Of a stretch of 64,000 bases of DNA, positions 45,341-54,290 are shown one piece after another; the first letter of the stretch is position 1, and every line of letters begins with the position of its first letter. The translations under genes and the position numbers were made by a program. The stretch is taken from NCBI RefSeq assembly GCF_002909255.1, contig NZ_PIOB01000002.1:248001-312000 (forward strand), written 5' to 3'. The notes below the pieces were generated by a model. That model saw nothing but the letters and a program-made list of their open reading frames with translations, did not search any database and had not been told where the DNA came from. The DNA comes from Arenibacter hampyeongensis (GTDB lineage Bacteria; Bacteroidota; Bacteroidia; Flavobacteriales; Flavobacteriaceae).

Positions 45341-45378
45341 ATCCCATTTGGTTAAAAGGCCAAATGGGATTTTTTTTG
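45341..45378 (+). terminator. Rho-independent terminator after rho
   Basis: ATCCCATTTGG (45341-45351) pairs perfectly with CCAAATGGGAT (45360-45370), followed by a run of T to 45378. It lies about 45 bp after the rho stop. Confidence 0.92.
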
Positions 45379-45532
45379 TTTCAATTCTTGGCATTTAAAT
45401 TCACTTATTTTTTTAAGTGATTTTTTTAGATGTACAATAATCAGTAATTTAACATATAATTTAACAAGTGTTTTCCCCCAACGCTTATCACAAAATTCAC
45501 TTTTTTTAACACTAACTGTAAAAATTTGACTT

Positions 45533-46225
45533 ATGAAAAATCTAAAAAGAATTTGTACAAAATTATGTTGTGGTGCCCTAGTTATTTTTGGTTTCATGTC
45601 CTGCGAACAAAAAAAGGAAAAACCGCCCGTACAAGAACAGGAACCCAGTGAAATTATGGCCCCTAAACAAATTGTTACCGTGGCCCAAGCCAAAACTATG
45701 TACGACTCCTACGGTGAGCGTAGGGTGGGCCTAATTGAAAAATACGAAAATGAACTTGCGCCGGAAAAAAAATTCGATGTGGCCCGTTTTGGATATTATG
45801 ATTACAACACCATTAAAGAATACATGAACTATATTGAACAGGAAGCGAAAAAGGCAAATGTGGAGATTTCCTCACTGCGTTTTTATTTTTCCAATTATCC
45901 AGATAAAAAAACATTTGAGGATGGTAGGGAAATAAAACATCCTAAACAAAATTCATTTTTTATCATTCCTGCCACAAAGGTTGAAAACAATCGTGAGTAT
46001 GGCTTTTATATTATGGAAGAGGACAATGGAAAAAACATTCCTGTTTTGCTTACCGATAATTTGGAACCAAAAAAAGACGGAGATATGGACAGACAGCAGT
46101 CGGGAGCAGCCAAATCGGAGGCCTCCTTTATGCCTACGTCCTCTCCCGCTCCCTTCTATGTTAAAAACAAAAGTCTTGTTTTAAACGAGGCCAATATGGT
46201 ACCACCTCCCTACCATACCGATTAG
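45533..46225 (+). CDS. Hypothetical lipoprotein
   Basis: A 230-residue exported lipoprotein: positive N-terminus, hydrophobic stretch and lipobox FMSC with anchor Cys24, followed by a Lys/Glu/Pro-rich linker. The body is mixed alpha/beta (AKTMYDSYGERRVGLIEKY; YYDYNTIKEYMNYIEQEAKK; LRFYFSNYPDK) and matches no named family that I recognise, although similar proteins seem common in flavobacteria. It ends VPPPYHTD. The membrane protein at 46256 begins 30 bp later and the two probably form an operon. Confidence 0.8.
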   Translation: MKNLKRICTKLCCGALVIFGFMSCEQKKEKPPVQEQEPSEIMAPKQIVTVAQAKTMYDSYGERRVGLIEKYENELAPEKKFDVARFGYYDYNTIKEYMNYIEQEAKKANVEISSLRFYFSNYPDKKTFEDGREIKHPKQNSFFIIPATKVENNREYGFYIMEEDNGKNIPVLLTDNLEPKKDGDMDRQQSGAAKSEASFMPTSSPAPFYVKNKSLVLNEANMVPPPYHTD

Positions 46226-46255
46226 TAAAACCGGACAACCCCAATCGAAGCAAAA

Positions 46256-46945
46256 ATGGAAGTATTGGATACTATTTTAGAGAACGCGAGTGAGCCGCTC
46301 TATGCCGTAACCTTATTGATAGCACTAATAAAATACCCAAAATATTACAGTAGTCCATTAAAGTATTTTCCCGTTCTGTTAATGTATACCTTCTTAACAG
46401 AATTATTAGGTTATTTTACAAAGAACTACGAAGTGTTCCATATTTCCATTTTTACTTCTATTGTTAATCACAATGTTTTTATTTATAATATTTACAATTT
46501 AGTATTCTTTCTCTATTTTTTTTACGTGTATTGGAATTATATAGAAAATACAAAATACAAGAACTACATATTGTACGGCGGCATATTTTATCTACTTATC
46601 TCCCTTTTGAATCCTTTTTTTCAAAATTTTAAATTGGAATCCCAAATCTTTAGTTACCTGGCCGGGGCACTTACCGTTTTGATATGCATAATTCTCTTTT
46701 TTTGGGAACACCGTTATGCAACCAAAAGATTGGATTATAGGTATACGGGAATTAAATGGATAAGCATTGGTCTCTTAATTTTCCATATAGGTTATGTCCC
46801 CATTAAAGCTTCCCGATTTTACAACTACATAAACCAAATAAACGAATACGTGCATTTTAGAAGAATCCACCTAACGCTAATAATAATAATGTATATCTGT
46901 TTTATGGTTGGTTTCTTAAGAATGAAACGCAAGTTCTGGATTTGA
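46256..46945 (+). CDS. Hypothetical integral membrane protein
   Basis: A 229-residue protein with about seven hydrophobic segments spread over the full length (for example YAVTLLIALIKYP, YNLVFFLYFFYVYW, YLAGALTVLICIILFFW, LTLIIIMYICFMVG). No motif identifies a family. It follows the lipoprotein gene by 30 bp on the same strand, so a shared function is likely. In flavobacteria such proteins are often encoded beside sensor kinases; none is adjacent here. Confidence 0.75.
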   Translation: MEVLDTILENASEPLYAVTLLIALIKYPKYYSSPLKYFPVLLMYTFLTELLGYFTKNYEVFHISIFTSIVNHNVFIYNIYNLVFFLYFFYVYWNYIENTKYKNYILYGGIFYLLISLLNPFFQNFKLESQIFSYLAGALTVLICIILFFWEHRYATKRLDYRYTGIKWISIGLLIFHIGYVPIKASRFYNYINQINEYVHFRRIHLTLIIIMYICFMVGFLRMKRKFWI

Positions 46946-47089
46946 TCTGGGCATGGCATTTTTCACACCTTTAAATTAAAGAGACTGAATTTCCCCAAAA
47001 CCTATCCTCTTTCGTCTATATAAAGACAACACCAAGGATTTAGACAACAATTTAACTTAAATATATAGGGCAAAAGCCTCTATTCCCGC

Positions 47090-48451
47090 CTACTTTTTAA
47101 TATAAACCGTCTTTTTGTTCACAAACTCCAACATACCCTCCATAGACAATTCCCTACCATACCCTGATGTTTTGGTACCTCCAAAAGGCAATCTGGGGTC
47201 GGACTTTACCATTTCATTTATAAAAAATGCCCCATCGGGTATATCCCCAATTATTTTTCTTGCTGAAGTTATATCCTCCGTGAACAGCATGGAACCCAGT
47301 CCAAACTTAGAGTTTGCGGCCAAGGCAATGGCTTCCTCCCTATCCTTTGCTTTTACGATGGCCGCCACAGGCCCAAAGAGTTCCTCATCAAAGGCCGGCA
47401 TCCCTGGAACTACTTCTGTAAGTATAGTAGGCTCATAATAGGAACCACTCTGGTTATTGCCAAATAAAACCTTGGCACCCTTATCTACTGACCTCTTTAC
47501 CTGTTGCGCAAGGGTTTTTGCTAGGTCCTCTCTTGCCATTACACCTATTTCTGTTTGATTGTCCATTGGGTCCCCAGATTTCAGACTATGGACTTTATTC
47601 CGAAATTTCATTAAGAACTCTTCATAAATAGCCTCCACCACTATAAATCTTTTTGCCGCTATACAACTTTGTCCGGTATTCTGCATTCTGGCCATTACCA
47701 TGGTATCCATATGGGAATCCAAATCGGCATCTTCCCAAACAATACAGGAATTATTGCCACCGAGTTCCATGACGGATTTTTTTAAATACTTTCCTGCCTG
47801 CGCCGCTATTGCCCTACCTGCTTTCTCACTCCCTGTAAGGGTAACCCCCTGTACAATTGGATTGCCAATTATAGACTCCAACTGTTTATGGTCTGCAAGA
47901 ATAAACTGGAAGCTTCCTTCAGGATAACCTGCCGATTTAAATAATTCCTGAAGTGCCAATCCACATCCAGGAACATTACTGGCATGTTTTAAAATTACTG
48001 TATTACCGGCAGTGAGAGTAGGGGCTGCAAAACGGATAACCTGCCAAAAAGGAAAATTCCAAGGCATAATGGCCAATACGCAACCAATGGGGTCATAACT
48101 AATAAAACTTTCGTCGGCCTCTGTTTCTATTAGATCATCCGCAAGGAATCCAGCTGCATTCTTAGCATAAAAATCACAGGCCCATGCGCATTTTTCAATT
48201 TCAGCAATACCCTGACTTATAGGTTTGCCCATTTCTTTGGTCATTAATTGGGCATAATTTGTTTTATTTTTCAATAAAGCCTTGGCTAAATTTTTTAATA
48301 ATCCCGCTCTATTTTCTACAGCTTCATTTTTCCAAGTTTTAAATACTGACTCCGCCCTTTCCATTACTGTTTCAATTTCCCCATCAGAATAGATTCTATA
48401 CTTTTCCAATGGCTTTCCATCATATGGATTTACTGACACTATATATTCCAT
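47090..48451 (-). CDS. NAD(P)-dependent succinate-semialdehyde-type dehydrogenase
   Basis: Cytoplasmic aldehyde dehydrogenase of 453 residues, near the short end of the superfamily and typical of the succinate-semialdehyde dehydrogenase group. The catalytic Cys263 lies in NTGQSCIAAKRF and the general base Glu229 in VMELGGNNS. The nucleotide-binding segment is VTLTGSEKAGRAI. The C-terminus has the PFGGTKTSGYGRELS motif. It oxidises an aldehyde to an acid, possibly succinic semialdehyde or other short-chain aldehydes. It is monocistronic, with DUF2254 upstream in the same direction. Confidence 0.9.
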   Translation of the reverse strand: MEYIVSVNPYDGKPLEKYRIYSDGEIETVMERAESVFKTWKNEAVENRAGLLKNLAKALLKNKTNYAQLMTKEMGKPISQGIAEIEKCAWACDFYAKNAAGFLADDLIETEADESFISYDPIGCVLAIMPWNFPFWQVIRFAAPTLTAGNTVILKHASNVPGCGLALQELFKSAGYPEGSFQFILADHKQLESIIGNPIVQGVTLTGSEKAGRAIAAQAGKYLKKSVMELGGNNSCIVWEDADLDSHMDTMVMARMQNTGQSCIAAKRFIVVEAIYEEFLMKFRNKVHSLKSGDPMDNQTEIGVMAREDLAKTLAQQVKRSVDKGAKVLFGNNQSGSYYEPTILTEVVPGMPAFDEELFGPVAAIVKAKDREEAIALAANSKFGLGSMLFTEDITSARKIIGDIPDGAFFINEMVKSDPRLPFGGTKTSGYGRELSMEGMLEFVNKKTVYIKK

Positions 48452-48558
48452 TTGTTGTAGTTTTAGTATTTGTAATCAATTCAATATAAAGGGATCGTTT
48501 TTATTGCTTAAGCAATACTATAAATGTTGAATGGTATTGCTATTCCAAATTTCTTGAT

Positions 48559-49842
48559 CTATACAAACAAGGCCAAAATTTTCTCCCGGTCAAATTTATT
48601 GGCAATGTTTTCCTCGACATCCATTTTTAACGCCTCCAATTCCTTTTGAACTTCTTCCTTGTTTTCCTTTGAGATTTTCGTATCCTGGGCCATATACTTT
48701 AAGGCACCCATAAGGGCAAGCACCACCGAGCTATCCTTTTTTGCATACAACCTGATTGGCTGAATAATCATTTGCAATAATTCCTTTGCTCTGAGGTTAT
48801 TTGTTACTAAAATTATCTTTCCTTCCCTCAATGAGTTGGACGTTTTATTCGGAAACCTCATTGTTTTCATAAGCAATGGGGCCAATTTATTAATGGCATC
48901 AATGGCAGTCCCTGGGTCATTTATTCCCGGCGACATGGCTTTGACCGCAATTTCCATTAATTTAATAAATCCACCAATACCCTTGTTATTATCTGCTCGA
49001 TTATTGGACATATCTACACAAAATAATAGGTCTTCCAAATCCTTGCCTTCAATCGACTTCTGAACCTGTATAAGCGGCATACCCTCCCACATATGCTTCC
49101 CAACAAATGGCAATACTTCTATATGGTGGCCTTCGTCAATTAGGGAATCACCTAATAGTGAGGCATCAAACCCCCTATAGTAGCCAGATTTATGTGAATA
49201 AATGGTTTCAAAATTATTCAACCGCAGTTCTTGTAGTCCAACTTTCAAGGAGTTAAAATCTTTATATTCCTCATCCAAATATCTTGAGCTGGAGCGAAAT
49301 ATATTATCGATTATATTTTGAATTTGAATGGATGTAGAAATGCTATGAATAAAATACACAAACAATCCAATACAGAACACTCCCGAAATTGCGGCGAACA
49401 TAGTTGAAAACCCCACGGAATGTGCATCTATTCCCTGCGCTCCAAGAAAAATCAGAATTATGATACAGTATAAAAGAGTACCTATATATACCCCCAAAAT
49501 TAATTGATGCCTTTTATTGGAGACCAAACTTGGCAATAATCTTGGCGAAAAATTGGAAGATGCTTGACTTAGCACAACCATAACCATGGTAAAACTAAAT
49601 ACTGTCAAAGAAAGAATACCACCAACAAGGGTTGTTAATATGGCCCTAGCCGTTTCATAATCCTCGATAAAAAAGTAAGGCATCCGTTGTTTTAAGTCTT
49701 TAACCAACTCCAAACTTTCCAATTCCAATATCTTGAAGGCCAATAATAAAAACCCAACCGAAATCAGGACTGGATAAAAGGCAATACTTTGCAAAACCCT
49801 ACTATAAAGATTCTTCAATAATTTTATAGCCGATTTCAACAT
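48559..49842 (-). CDS. DUF2254 family membrane protein
   Basis: A 427-residue protein with about four hydrophobic segments in residues 15-170 (VLISVGFLLLAFKIL; ILTTLVGGILSLTVFSFTMVMVVLSQAS; LGVYIGTLLYCIIILIFLG; GVFCIGLFVYFIHS) and a soluble C-terminal half. VFSFTMVMVVLSQASSNFSPRLL and MEIAVKAMSPGINDPGTAIDA are hallmarks of DUF2254. Function is unknown; it may act as a channel or as a membrane stress protein. The MscS gene beyond the non-coding stretch supports an osmotic or envelope role only by position. Confidence 0.9.
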   Translation of the reverse strand: MLKSAIKLLKNLYSRVLQSIAFYPVLISVGFLLLAFKILELESLELVKDLKQRMPYFFIEDYETARAILTTLVGGILSLTVFSFTMVMVVLSQASSNFSPRLLPSLVSNKRHQLILGVYIGTLLYCIIILIFLGAQGIDAHSVGFSTMFAAISGVFCIGLFVYFIHSISTSIQIQNIIDNIFRSSSRYLDEEYKDFNSLKVGLQELRLNNFETIYSHKSGYYRGFDASLLGDSLIDEGHHIEVLPFVGKHMWEGMPLIQVQKSIEGKDLEDLLFCVDMSNNRADNNKGIGGFIKLMEIAVKAMSPGINDPGTAIDAINKLAPLLMKTMRFPNKTSNSLREGKIILVTNNLRAKELLQMIIQPIRLYAKKDSSVVLALMGALKYMAQDTKISKENKEEVQKELEALKMDVEENIANKFDREKILALFV

Positions 49843-49947
49843 AGGAATATCAATTTTATTGATATTTAAAGGTAGTACATTCCCATTTTTGGAATAGCAC
49901 TATACCTATAAATTGTATCACAAACGATTGGAAATAAATGAAATGCA

Positions 49948-50225
49948 CCACTTACAGTACAGTAAGTGGAATCTGTTGTGTAAAAGAGTTAATAATAATT
50001 AGAATACAGCACGGGTATTTTAACTTTCTTAAATAAATTTGACATAACAAAGGACGATTGCCTTCTACGAATTGGCAATTGGAAAAGCCTAAATTTCGGG
50101 GGACATTTAGGATAAAAAGTATTCTGTTTTGAATTACTACGAACTACAAAAGTAATTCAAGGTTAGATGGTTAGGTTGGTTGTTAATTAATGGTTCCGAT
50201 ATTTCAATACGTCGGAACCATTTTT
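49948..50225 (+). ncRNA. Candidate structured small RNA ending in a terminator
   Basis: The 482-bp gap 49843-50324 holds no gene but contains four hairpins on the plus strand: 49948-49969 (8-bp perfect stem), 50057-50079 (6 bp), 50129-50160 (9-10 bp perfect) and 50190-50221 (10 bp perfect) followed by TTTTT. The last is a terminator with no protein-coding gene upstream on that strand; the nearest gene to the left is on the other strand. A short non-coding transcript ending at about 50225 is the simplest reading. No known RNA family was recognised and the promoter is not identified. Confidence 0.45.
50190..50225 (+). terminator. Orphan rho-independent terminator
   Basis: ATGGTTCCGA (50190-50199) pairs perfectly with TCGGAACCAT (50212-50221), then T5. 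It ends about 100 bp before the MscS start. It could also be an attenuator in a long MscS leader. Confidence 0.75.
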
Positions 50226-50324
50226 ATAACCTTAGCTCCCTAAAATTCGGTATATTTATATGCCATAAGGGTGAATAAAAATAATCTTCTTAAATTCTAT
50301 ACCAAAGACTAAACAATAACTATT

Positions 50325-51197
50325 ATGGATTTAAATATTGACGAGGCTTGGAAGGAAATGATAAATAGACTAACAACCTGGTTAGATAGTTTAATTGTGA
50401 ATCTGCCAAACTTCATTCTTGCCTTGGTCGTATTCACCCTTGTTATTATTCTTTCTAAATATGTCTCCAAACTCACCTGGAAACTACTGGAAAATAGTAG
50501 TCTTCAGAAATCCATGAAAAATGTTATTGCCAAGCTACTTTCTATTCTAGTAATACTGACTGGACTATTTTTGGTACTTGGAATATTGGATTTAAGCAAA
50601 ACCCTAAACACTATTTTAGCGGGTGCCGGAGTGGCCGGCCTTGCTGTTGGTCTTGCCCTACAGGGAGCCTTGGCCAACACCTTCTCCGGAATTGTCCTCT
50701 CTTATATAAAACATATTAAATTTGGGGATTGGATAGAAAGCAACAATTATGAAGGCGAGGTAATCGACATAGATTTAAGGGCAGTGACCATTAAACAATC
50801 GGATAATAATTTGGTTTACATTCCCAATAAATTGGTATTGGAAAATCCTTTACGAAACTTCTCAACTACGGCCCAATCCCGAGTAATCCTAAAATGTGGC
50901 GTGGGTTATTCGTCCGATTTGGAATTTGTCCGTGATTTGGTCTGCAAAACAATTAAATCCAATTTTGATAATATAGAGAATTCCAAGGAAGTGATTTTTC
51001 TATATACCGAATTTGGCGATAGCTCCATTAATTTTGAAACGCGGTTTTGGATACAATCCACTTCAGCCATAGAATTGTTGAAAGCAAAAACTACAGCCAT
51101 GATTGCCATTAAAAAGGCATTTGACCAAAATGGTATCAACATTCCTTTTCCCATTCGCACATTGGATTTTCCTAAAGATTTCATGAAGTCCACATAA
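50325..51197 (+). CDS. Small-conductance mechanosensitive channel, MscS family
   Basis: Inner-membrane tension-gated channel of 290 residues that releases solutes on hypo-osmotic shock. Three membrane helices lie within 25-130. The pore helix with its Gly/Ala pattern is AGAGVAGLAVGLALQGALANTFSGI (about 97-121), followed by the beta domain (GDWIESNNYEGEVIDIDLRAVTIK) and the cytoplasmic C-domain (IPFPIRTLDFPKD). Its length matches E. coli MscS. It is the first gene of a plus-strand stress-type cluster. Confidence 0.95.
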   Translation: MDLNIDEAWKEMINRLTTWLDSLIVNLPNFILALVVFTLVIILSKYVSKLTWKLLENSSLQKSMKNVIAKLLSILVILTGLFLVLGILDLSKTLNTILAGAGVAGLAVGLALQGALANTFSGIVLSYIKHIKFGDWIESNNYEGEVIDIDLRAVTIKQSDNNLVYIPNKLVLENPLRNFSTTAQSRVILKCGVGYSSDLEFVRDLVCKTIKSNFDNIENSKEVIFLYTEFGDSSINFETRFWIQSTSAIELLKAKTTAMIAIKKAFDQNGINIPFPIRTLDFPKDFMKST

Positions 51198-51517
51198 TAT
51201 TATCCAAAGCGTAACGATTTTTTTCTTCTGAACTTAAATGGATCATTGGCAAAGCTTCTAAAACTCATTTTACAACAGTTATCCGCCCAAATTAGTATGG
51301 GGAAATAATTCATTGCCATATACCTTGACCCTGCTTGGGACACTCTCATAGGAACGAAAAAGCCACACCTCCAGAATGCACTTAAAGCGATGGAACAAAA
51401 ATTATATTTTATAGCGTTAACACTCTCCTTAACAACATATTAACTTAGCCTTAGTCTGATGCCATTCAGGAGGCATCATTAAAAAAACTCTTTGATAACT
51501 ATAAAACCCTAATTAAA
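51198..51517 (+). promoter_or_regulatory. Intergenic leader with hairpin upstream of the DUF2383 gene
   Basis: This 320-bp gap has no gene. TGATGCC (51457-51463) and GGCATCA (51472-51478) form a 7-bp perfect stem with an 8-nt loop, 40 bp before the start codon. Only A-rich sequence follows, so it is not a plus-strand terminator. It may be an mRNA 5'-end structure or an operator. Confidence 0.4.
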
Positions 51518-51967
51518 ATGAGCACATATACGGAAACTATAAGTGAAAAGTTAAATGATCTTCTAGAAAAAACATACGATGCCGAAAAGGGATACAAAAA
51601 AGCGTACAACAACACGGACAACCCCTTTCTAAAATCCTTCTTTGACAAAAAGAGTACGGAAAGGAATAATTTTGGAACGGAGCTGAAAAGTGAAATTACA
51701 AATTTTGGACAAAAATGGGAAAAAGATGGAAGTGTAACAGGGGCGTTACACCGAACATGGATGGATGTTAGGTCGCTCTTTTCTACTAAGGATGACGAAG
51801 CCATGTTGGAAGAAGCCATTAGAGGTGAAAAAGCATCAGTACAAGAATATAGTGAGGTGCTTGCGGACACAAGCTTACCCCCTAGCACGGTTACGATTTT
51901 GACCCAACAAATGAACCAAATTCAGGCCGACCTGAATCAGGTAAAGCGTTTGGAAGATTTAAATTAA
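51518..51967 (+). CDS. PA2169-family four-helix-bundle protein (DUF2383)
   Basis: A 149-residue cytoplasmic helical protein with ferritin-like DUF2383 features: LEKTYDAEKGYKKAYNN near the start, FLKSFFDKKSTERNNFGTELKSEI in the second helix, GALHRTWMDVRSLFSTKDDEAMLEEAIRGE in the middle, and a final helix AEYS-like region. Glu/His positions suggest a metal-binding four-helix bundle but metal binding has not been shown to my knowledge. Such genes are common in stress-related clusters, consistent with MscS upstream and Dps further downstream. Confidence 0.88.
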   Translation: MSTYTETISEKLNDLLEKTYDAEKGYKKAYNNTDNPFLKSFFDKKSTERNNFGTELKSEITNFGQKWEKDGSVTGALHRTWMDVRSLFSTKDDEAMLEEAIRGEKASVQEYSEVLADTSLPPSTVTILTQQMNQIQADLNQVKRLEDLN

Positions 51968-52026
51968 TTAATTGTTAGACTAAAACTAAAGCACCCAAAA
52001 AATATAGATTTCGCTAAATTAGTATT

Positions 52027-52764
52027 ATGTACCATAAACTATCCAATACAGCTAGTGCTACAACATTGGAAAAGGAATTCAATAGGCGCTTTAAATACCC
52101 CTATTTATTTCAAAAACAAGTGTTGATCAACGGCATGGACGAAGTTACAATACCCATAATACCTATGGAGGAAGCAGAATTACTGGTTCCTGCCATTTGG
52201 GGCCTATTACCTGAAGGATACAAGGATGATTGGAATGCATTTCAAGATATCTTCAATTCCTTAAACCTCAACATCAACTCTTTGAAAAACCCGTCATGGT
52301 ATTCCAGTGCACTATTAAATAGAAGGTGCCTTATTCCTGTTACTGGATTTTTTACATCATACCTTATCAATGGTATGCTTTATCCTTACTATTTTCACAG
52401 AAGTTCCAGTTTGCCATTTTGCTTGGCGGGAATCTACAATAAACTGGATGATGGTTTCCTAAGCTGCTCCATTATCACAACCCATGGCCATCAAGGTCTA
52501 AAAGCAATTAAAAATATTGACGGTACCTTTCCTTTGATGCTACCCAAAGACCTTAACAGCACATGGCTAAGTCAAGATTTAAATAAAAACGACATCCAAA
52601 ATCTCTTTAATATTACCCCTAACTTCGAGTTAATAGCTCATCCCATTTCAAAGGAATTTTTTAAAAATAATATTTCATACTCCTCCATGTTGGAGCCAGT
52701 ATACTATGAGGCTGTACCAACTGGAATGATCCTTAAACACGGTGTAGAATTGCTTTCCTTATAA
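52027..52764 (+). CDS. SRAP (YedK/HMCES)-like protein lacking the catalytic residues
   Basis: A 245-residue protein related to SRAP proteins, which crosslink through Cys2 to abasic sites in single-stranded DNA. The fold markers remain: AIWGLLPEG (canonical WGLIP), NRRCLIPVTGF (canonical RRCLIPADGF), an SIITTHGHQ strand, and PLMLPKD (canonical PVILP). The key residues are gone: position 2 is Tyr instead of Cys (MYHK), the Glu of GFYEW is replaced (GFFTS), and the His of NxHxRMP is replaced (NIDGTF). So it probably cannot form the thiazolidine crosslink. It might bind DNA without chemistry, or be repurposed. The fold call is good; its role is unknown. Confidence 0.78.
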   Translation: MYHKLSNTASATTLEKEFNRRFKYPYLFQKQVLINGMDEVTIPIIPMEEAELLVPAIWGLLPEGYKDDWNAFQDIFNSLNLNINSLKNPSWYSSALLNRRCLIPVTGFFTSYLINGMLYPYYFHRSSSLPFCLAGIYNKLDDGFLSCSIITTHGHQGLKAIKNIDGTFPLMLPKDLNSTWLSQDLNKNDIQNLFNITPNFELIAHPISKEFFKNNISYSSMLEPVYYEAVPTGMILKHGVELLSL

Positions 52765-53073
52765 TTAAGTAAGCTTAGCACACAATTTTGTAACCTTTGT
52801 GGGGTTTAAATTTCAGTACAAAAGGTACAAAGTCAAAGCCCTGATCCAAAAATAGACCATAGTAGTATTGGAATAGTTCTGACAAACTTATTCAACTACA
52901 CTTCTCAACTACAACAGCAACTACTTCAATATTAAATCGTTACCAATTACCTTTTATAGCTATCTGAGTTAAACATTAACTGGATACCGCAAAGGAATTT
53001 GGGAAAATACTTGGACATTTGTATAAAGGGCATCGAATAGTGGCCCACAATATTAACCTTAAAAACACATACT
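52765..53073. other. Intergenic region with imperfect hairpin
   Basis: No gene seen in 309 bp. An imperfect stem pairs 52787-52800 with 52818-52831 (TTTGTA/TACAAA and CC/GG with bulges). Its role is unknown; it could be an operator or mRNA structure. Confidence 0.3.
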
Positions 53074-53235
53074 ATGTTACGTTGGACAGTCACATTTGTA
53101 ATATTGGCAATTATAGCCGCCATTTTCGGATTTGGTGGAATTGCGGCAGGAGCTGCCAGCATTGCTAAAATCTTATTTTTTATTTTCTTGATACTTTTTG
53201 TAATCTCATTGTTTACGGGACGAAGCAAAATATAA
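53074..53235 (+). CDS. DUF1328-type small membrane protein
   Basis: A 53-residue protein beginning [20 protein letters not shown]. It has two hydrophobic segments joined by a glycine-rich turn ([18 protein letters not shown]), the classical DUF1328/YtjA pattern; the ending is LFTGRSKI. Function unknown; members are often induced in stress and stationary phase. The start is the ATG at 53074, and the frame gives a protein of the normal family size. It is followed about 80 bp later by another very small envelope protein. Confidence 0.85.
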   Translation: MLRWTVTFVILAIIAAIFGFGGIAAGAASIAKILFFIFLILFVISLFTGRSKI

Positions 53236-53315
53236 ACACAGATCTTTACACCATAATTAAGCTTATGGCATATAAACAATAGTACTTTTTAAACTAATCT
53301 AAAATCTAGACAATC

Positions 53316-53507
53316 ATGAGAAAATCGTTATTATATTTTGTATTCACACTATTATTCACCGTTTCGCTTACCGCCTTAAATGGCTGTAGGGAAGACAAAT
53401 CTGCCGGAGAAAAAATTAAAGATGGGGTGGAAAAGGTAGGTGAGGACATTGAAGAAGGTGTAGAAGAAATTGGGGATGAAATAGATGATGCTACGGACGA
53501 TAATTAA
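53316..53507 (+). CDS. Small acidic lipoprotein
   Basis: A 63-residue exported lipoprotein. The signal peptide ends LNGC with anchor Cys24, and the mature part is a short, highly charged amphipathic helix with repeated Glu/Gly/Val units (KIKDGVEKVGEDIEEGVEEI). It is entericidin-like in layout, but no close family is recognised. A terminator 34 bp downstream closes the DUF1328-lipoprotein unit. Confidence 0.78.
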   Translation: MRKSLLYFVFTLLFTVSLTALNGCREDKSAGEKIKDGVEKVGEDIEEGVEEIGDEIDDATDDN

Positions 53508-53540
53508 AACATCATTATTAACTGGCTTATTTTTAATCGA

Positions 53541-53577
53541 AACGGACATTTTCCTTACAGGACCATGTCCGTTTTTT
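53541..53577 (+). terminator. Rho-independent terminator after the small lipoprotein
   Basis: AACGGACAT (53541-53549) pairs with ATGTCCGTT (53565-53573), followed by a T6 tract (53572-53577). Confidence 0.88.
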
Positions 53578-53718
53578 AATTTAAAAATTAGAATCGAATA
53601 GGAACCCGCACTCAATAAAATTGGATGAAATAAAATACTTGAATGACAATAACCTTGTAGGATATACAACAATAAGTGTAAATACTAAGAACTGCACATC
53701 AATTTTAAATCTAATGAC

Positions 53719-54054
53719 ATGAAAAATAAGTTCGCCAAACATGAAAGGGAAATAATTGACAAATATCAGAAGAAGGGATACACAGGCAACTATAGGGTTG
53801 ACTACAATAGTTTAGTGGATTTGGACACCAAAATTAATTATCCCCCGCAAAATGTATATATAGTTGCCGAATACAGGTTCGAAGGAATGAGCAATCCTTC
53901 GGATATGTCCATATTGTACATATTGGAGACCAAGGATGGCAGCAAGGGAACTGTTTTGGCAAATTACAGCCCAGCCAGAAATCTAGAAACTGCCGAATTT
54001 TTCAAACAAATTCCTAAAGAAAACTATTTAAAGGATAATACCAAGGCGCAGTAG
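53719..54054 (+). CDS. Small conserved protein of the family often mislabelled phosphoribosylpyrophosphate synthetase
   Basis: A 111-residue cytoplasmic protein. The central VAEYRFEGMSNPSDMSILYIL stretch and following GSKGTVLANYS match, from memory, a small Bacteroidota family carried in databases under the name phosphoribosylpyrophosphate synthetase. It has none of the PRPP synthetase motifs and is a third of the needed size, so that name should not be used. The N-terminus is a charged helix (KHEREIIDKYQKKGY). It stands alone after a terminator, within the stress-type cluster. Function unknown. Confidence 0.7.
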   Translation: MKNKFAKHEREIIDKYQKKGYTGNYRVDYNSLVDLDTKINYPPQNVYIVAEYRFEGMSNPSDMSILYILETKDGSKGTVLANYSPARNLETAEFFKQIPKENYLKDNTKAQ

Positions 54055-54290
54055 TGCCGACAGATGTTAACTACATTTTTTTAATTTCAAATTATATGTT
54101 CCGAAGAACACAAGCCAATAGAAAAGTAAAATAGCCCCAATAAATGGCATGGAACATGGAGTCTATGGATAAAAAAATGATTTAGGAACTATAATTCAAA
54201 TCAAAAAATCATCATCTTTGTTTATAAGGCCAATTCTTCATATTTTAAAAGAATTTAAAGGTCTTTTCAACCTATAATGGCAAACAATTG

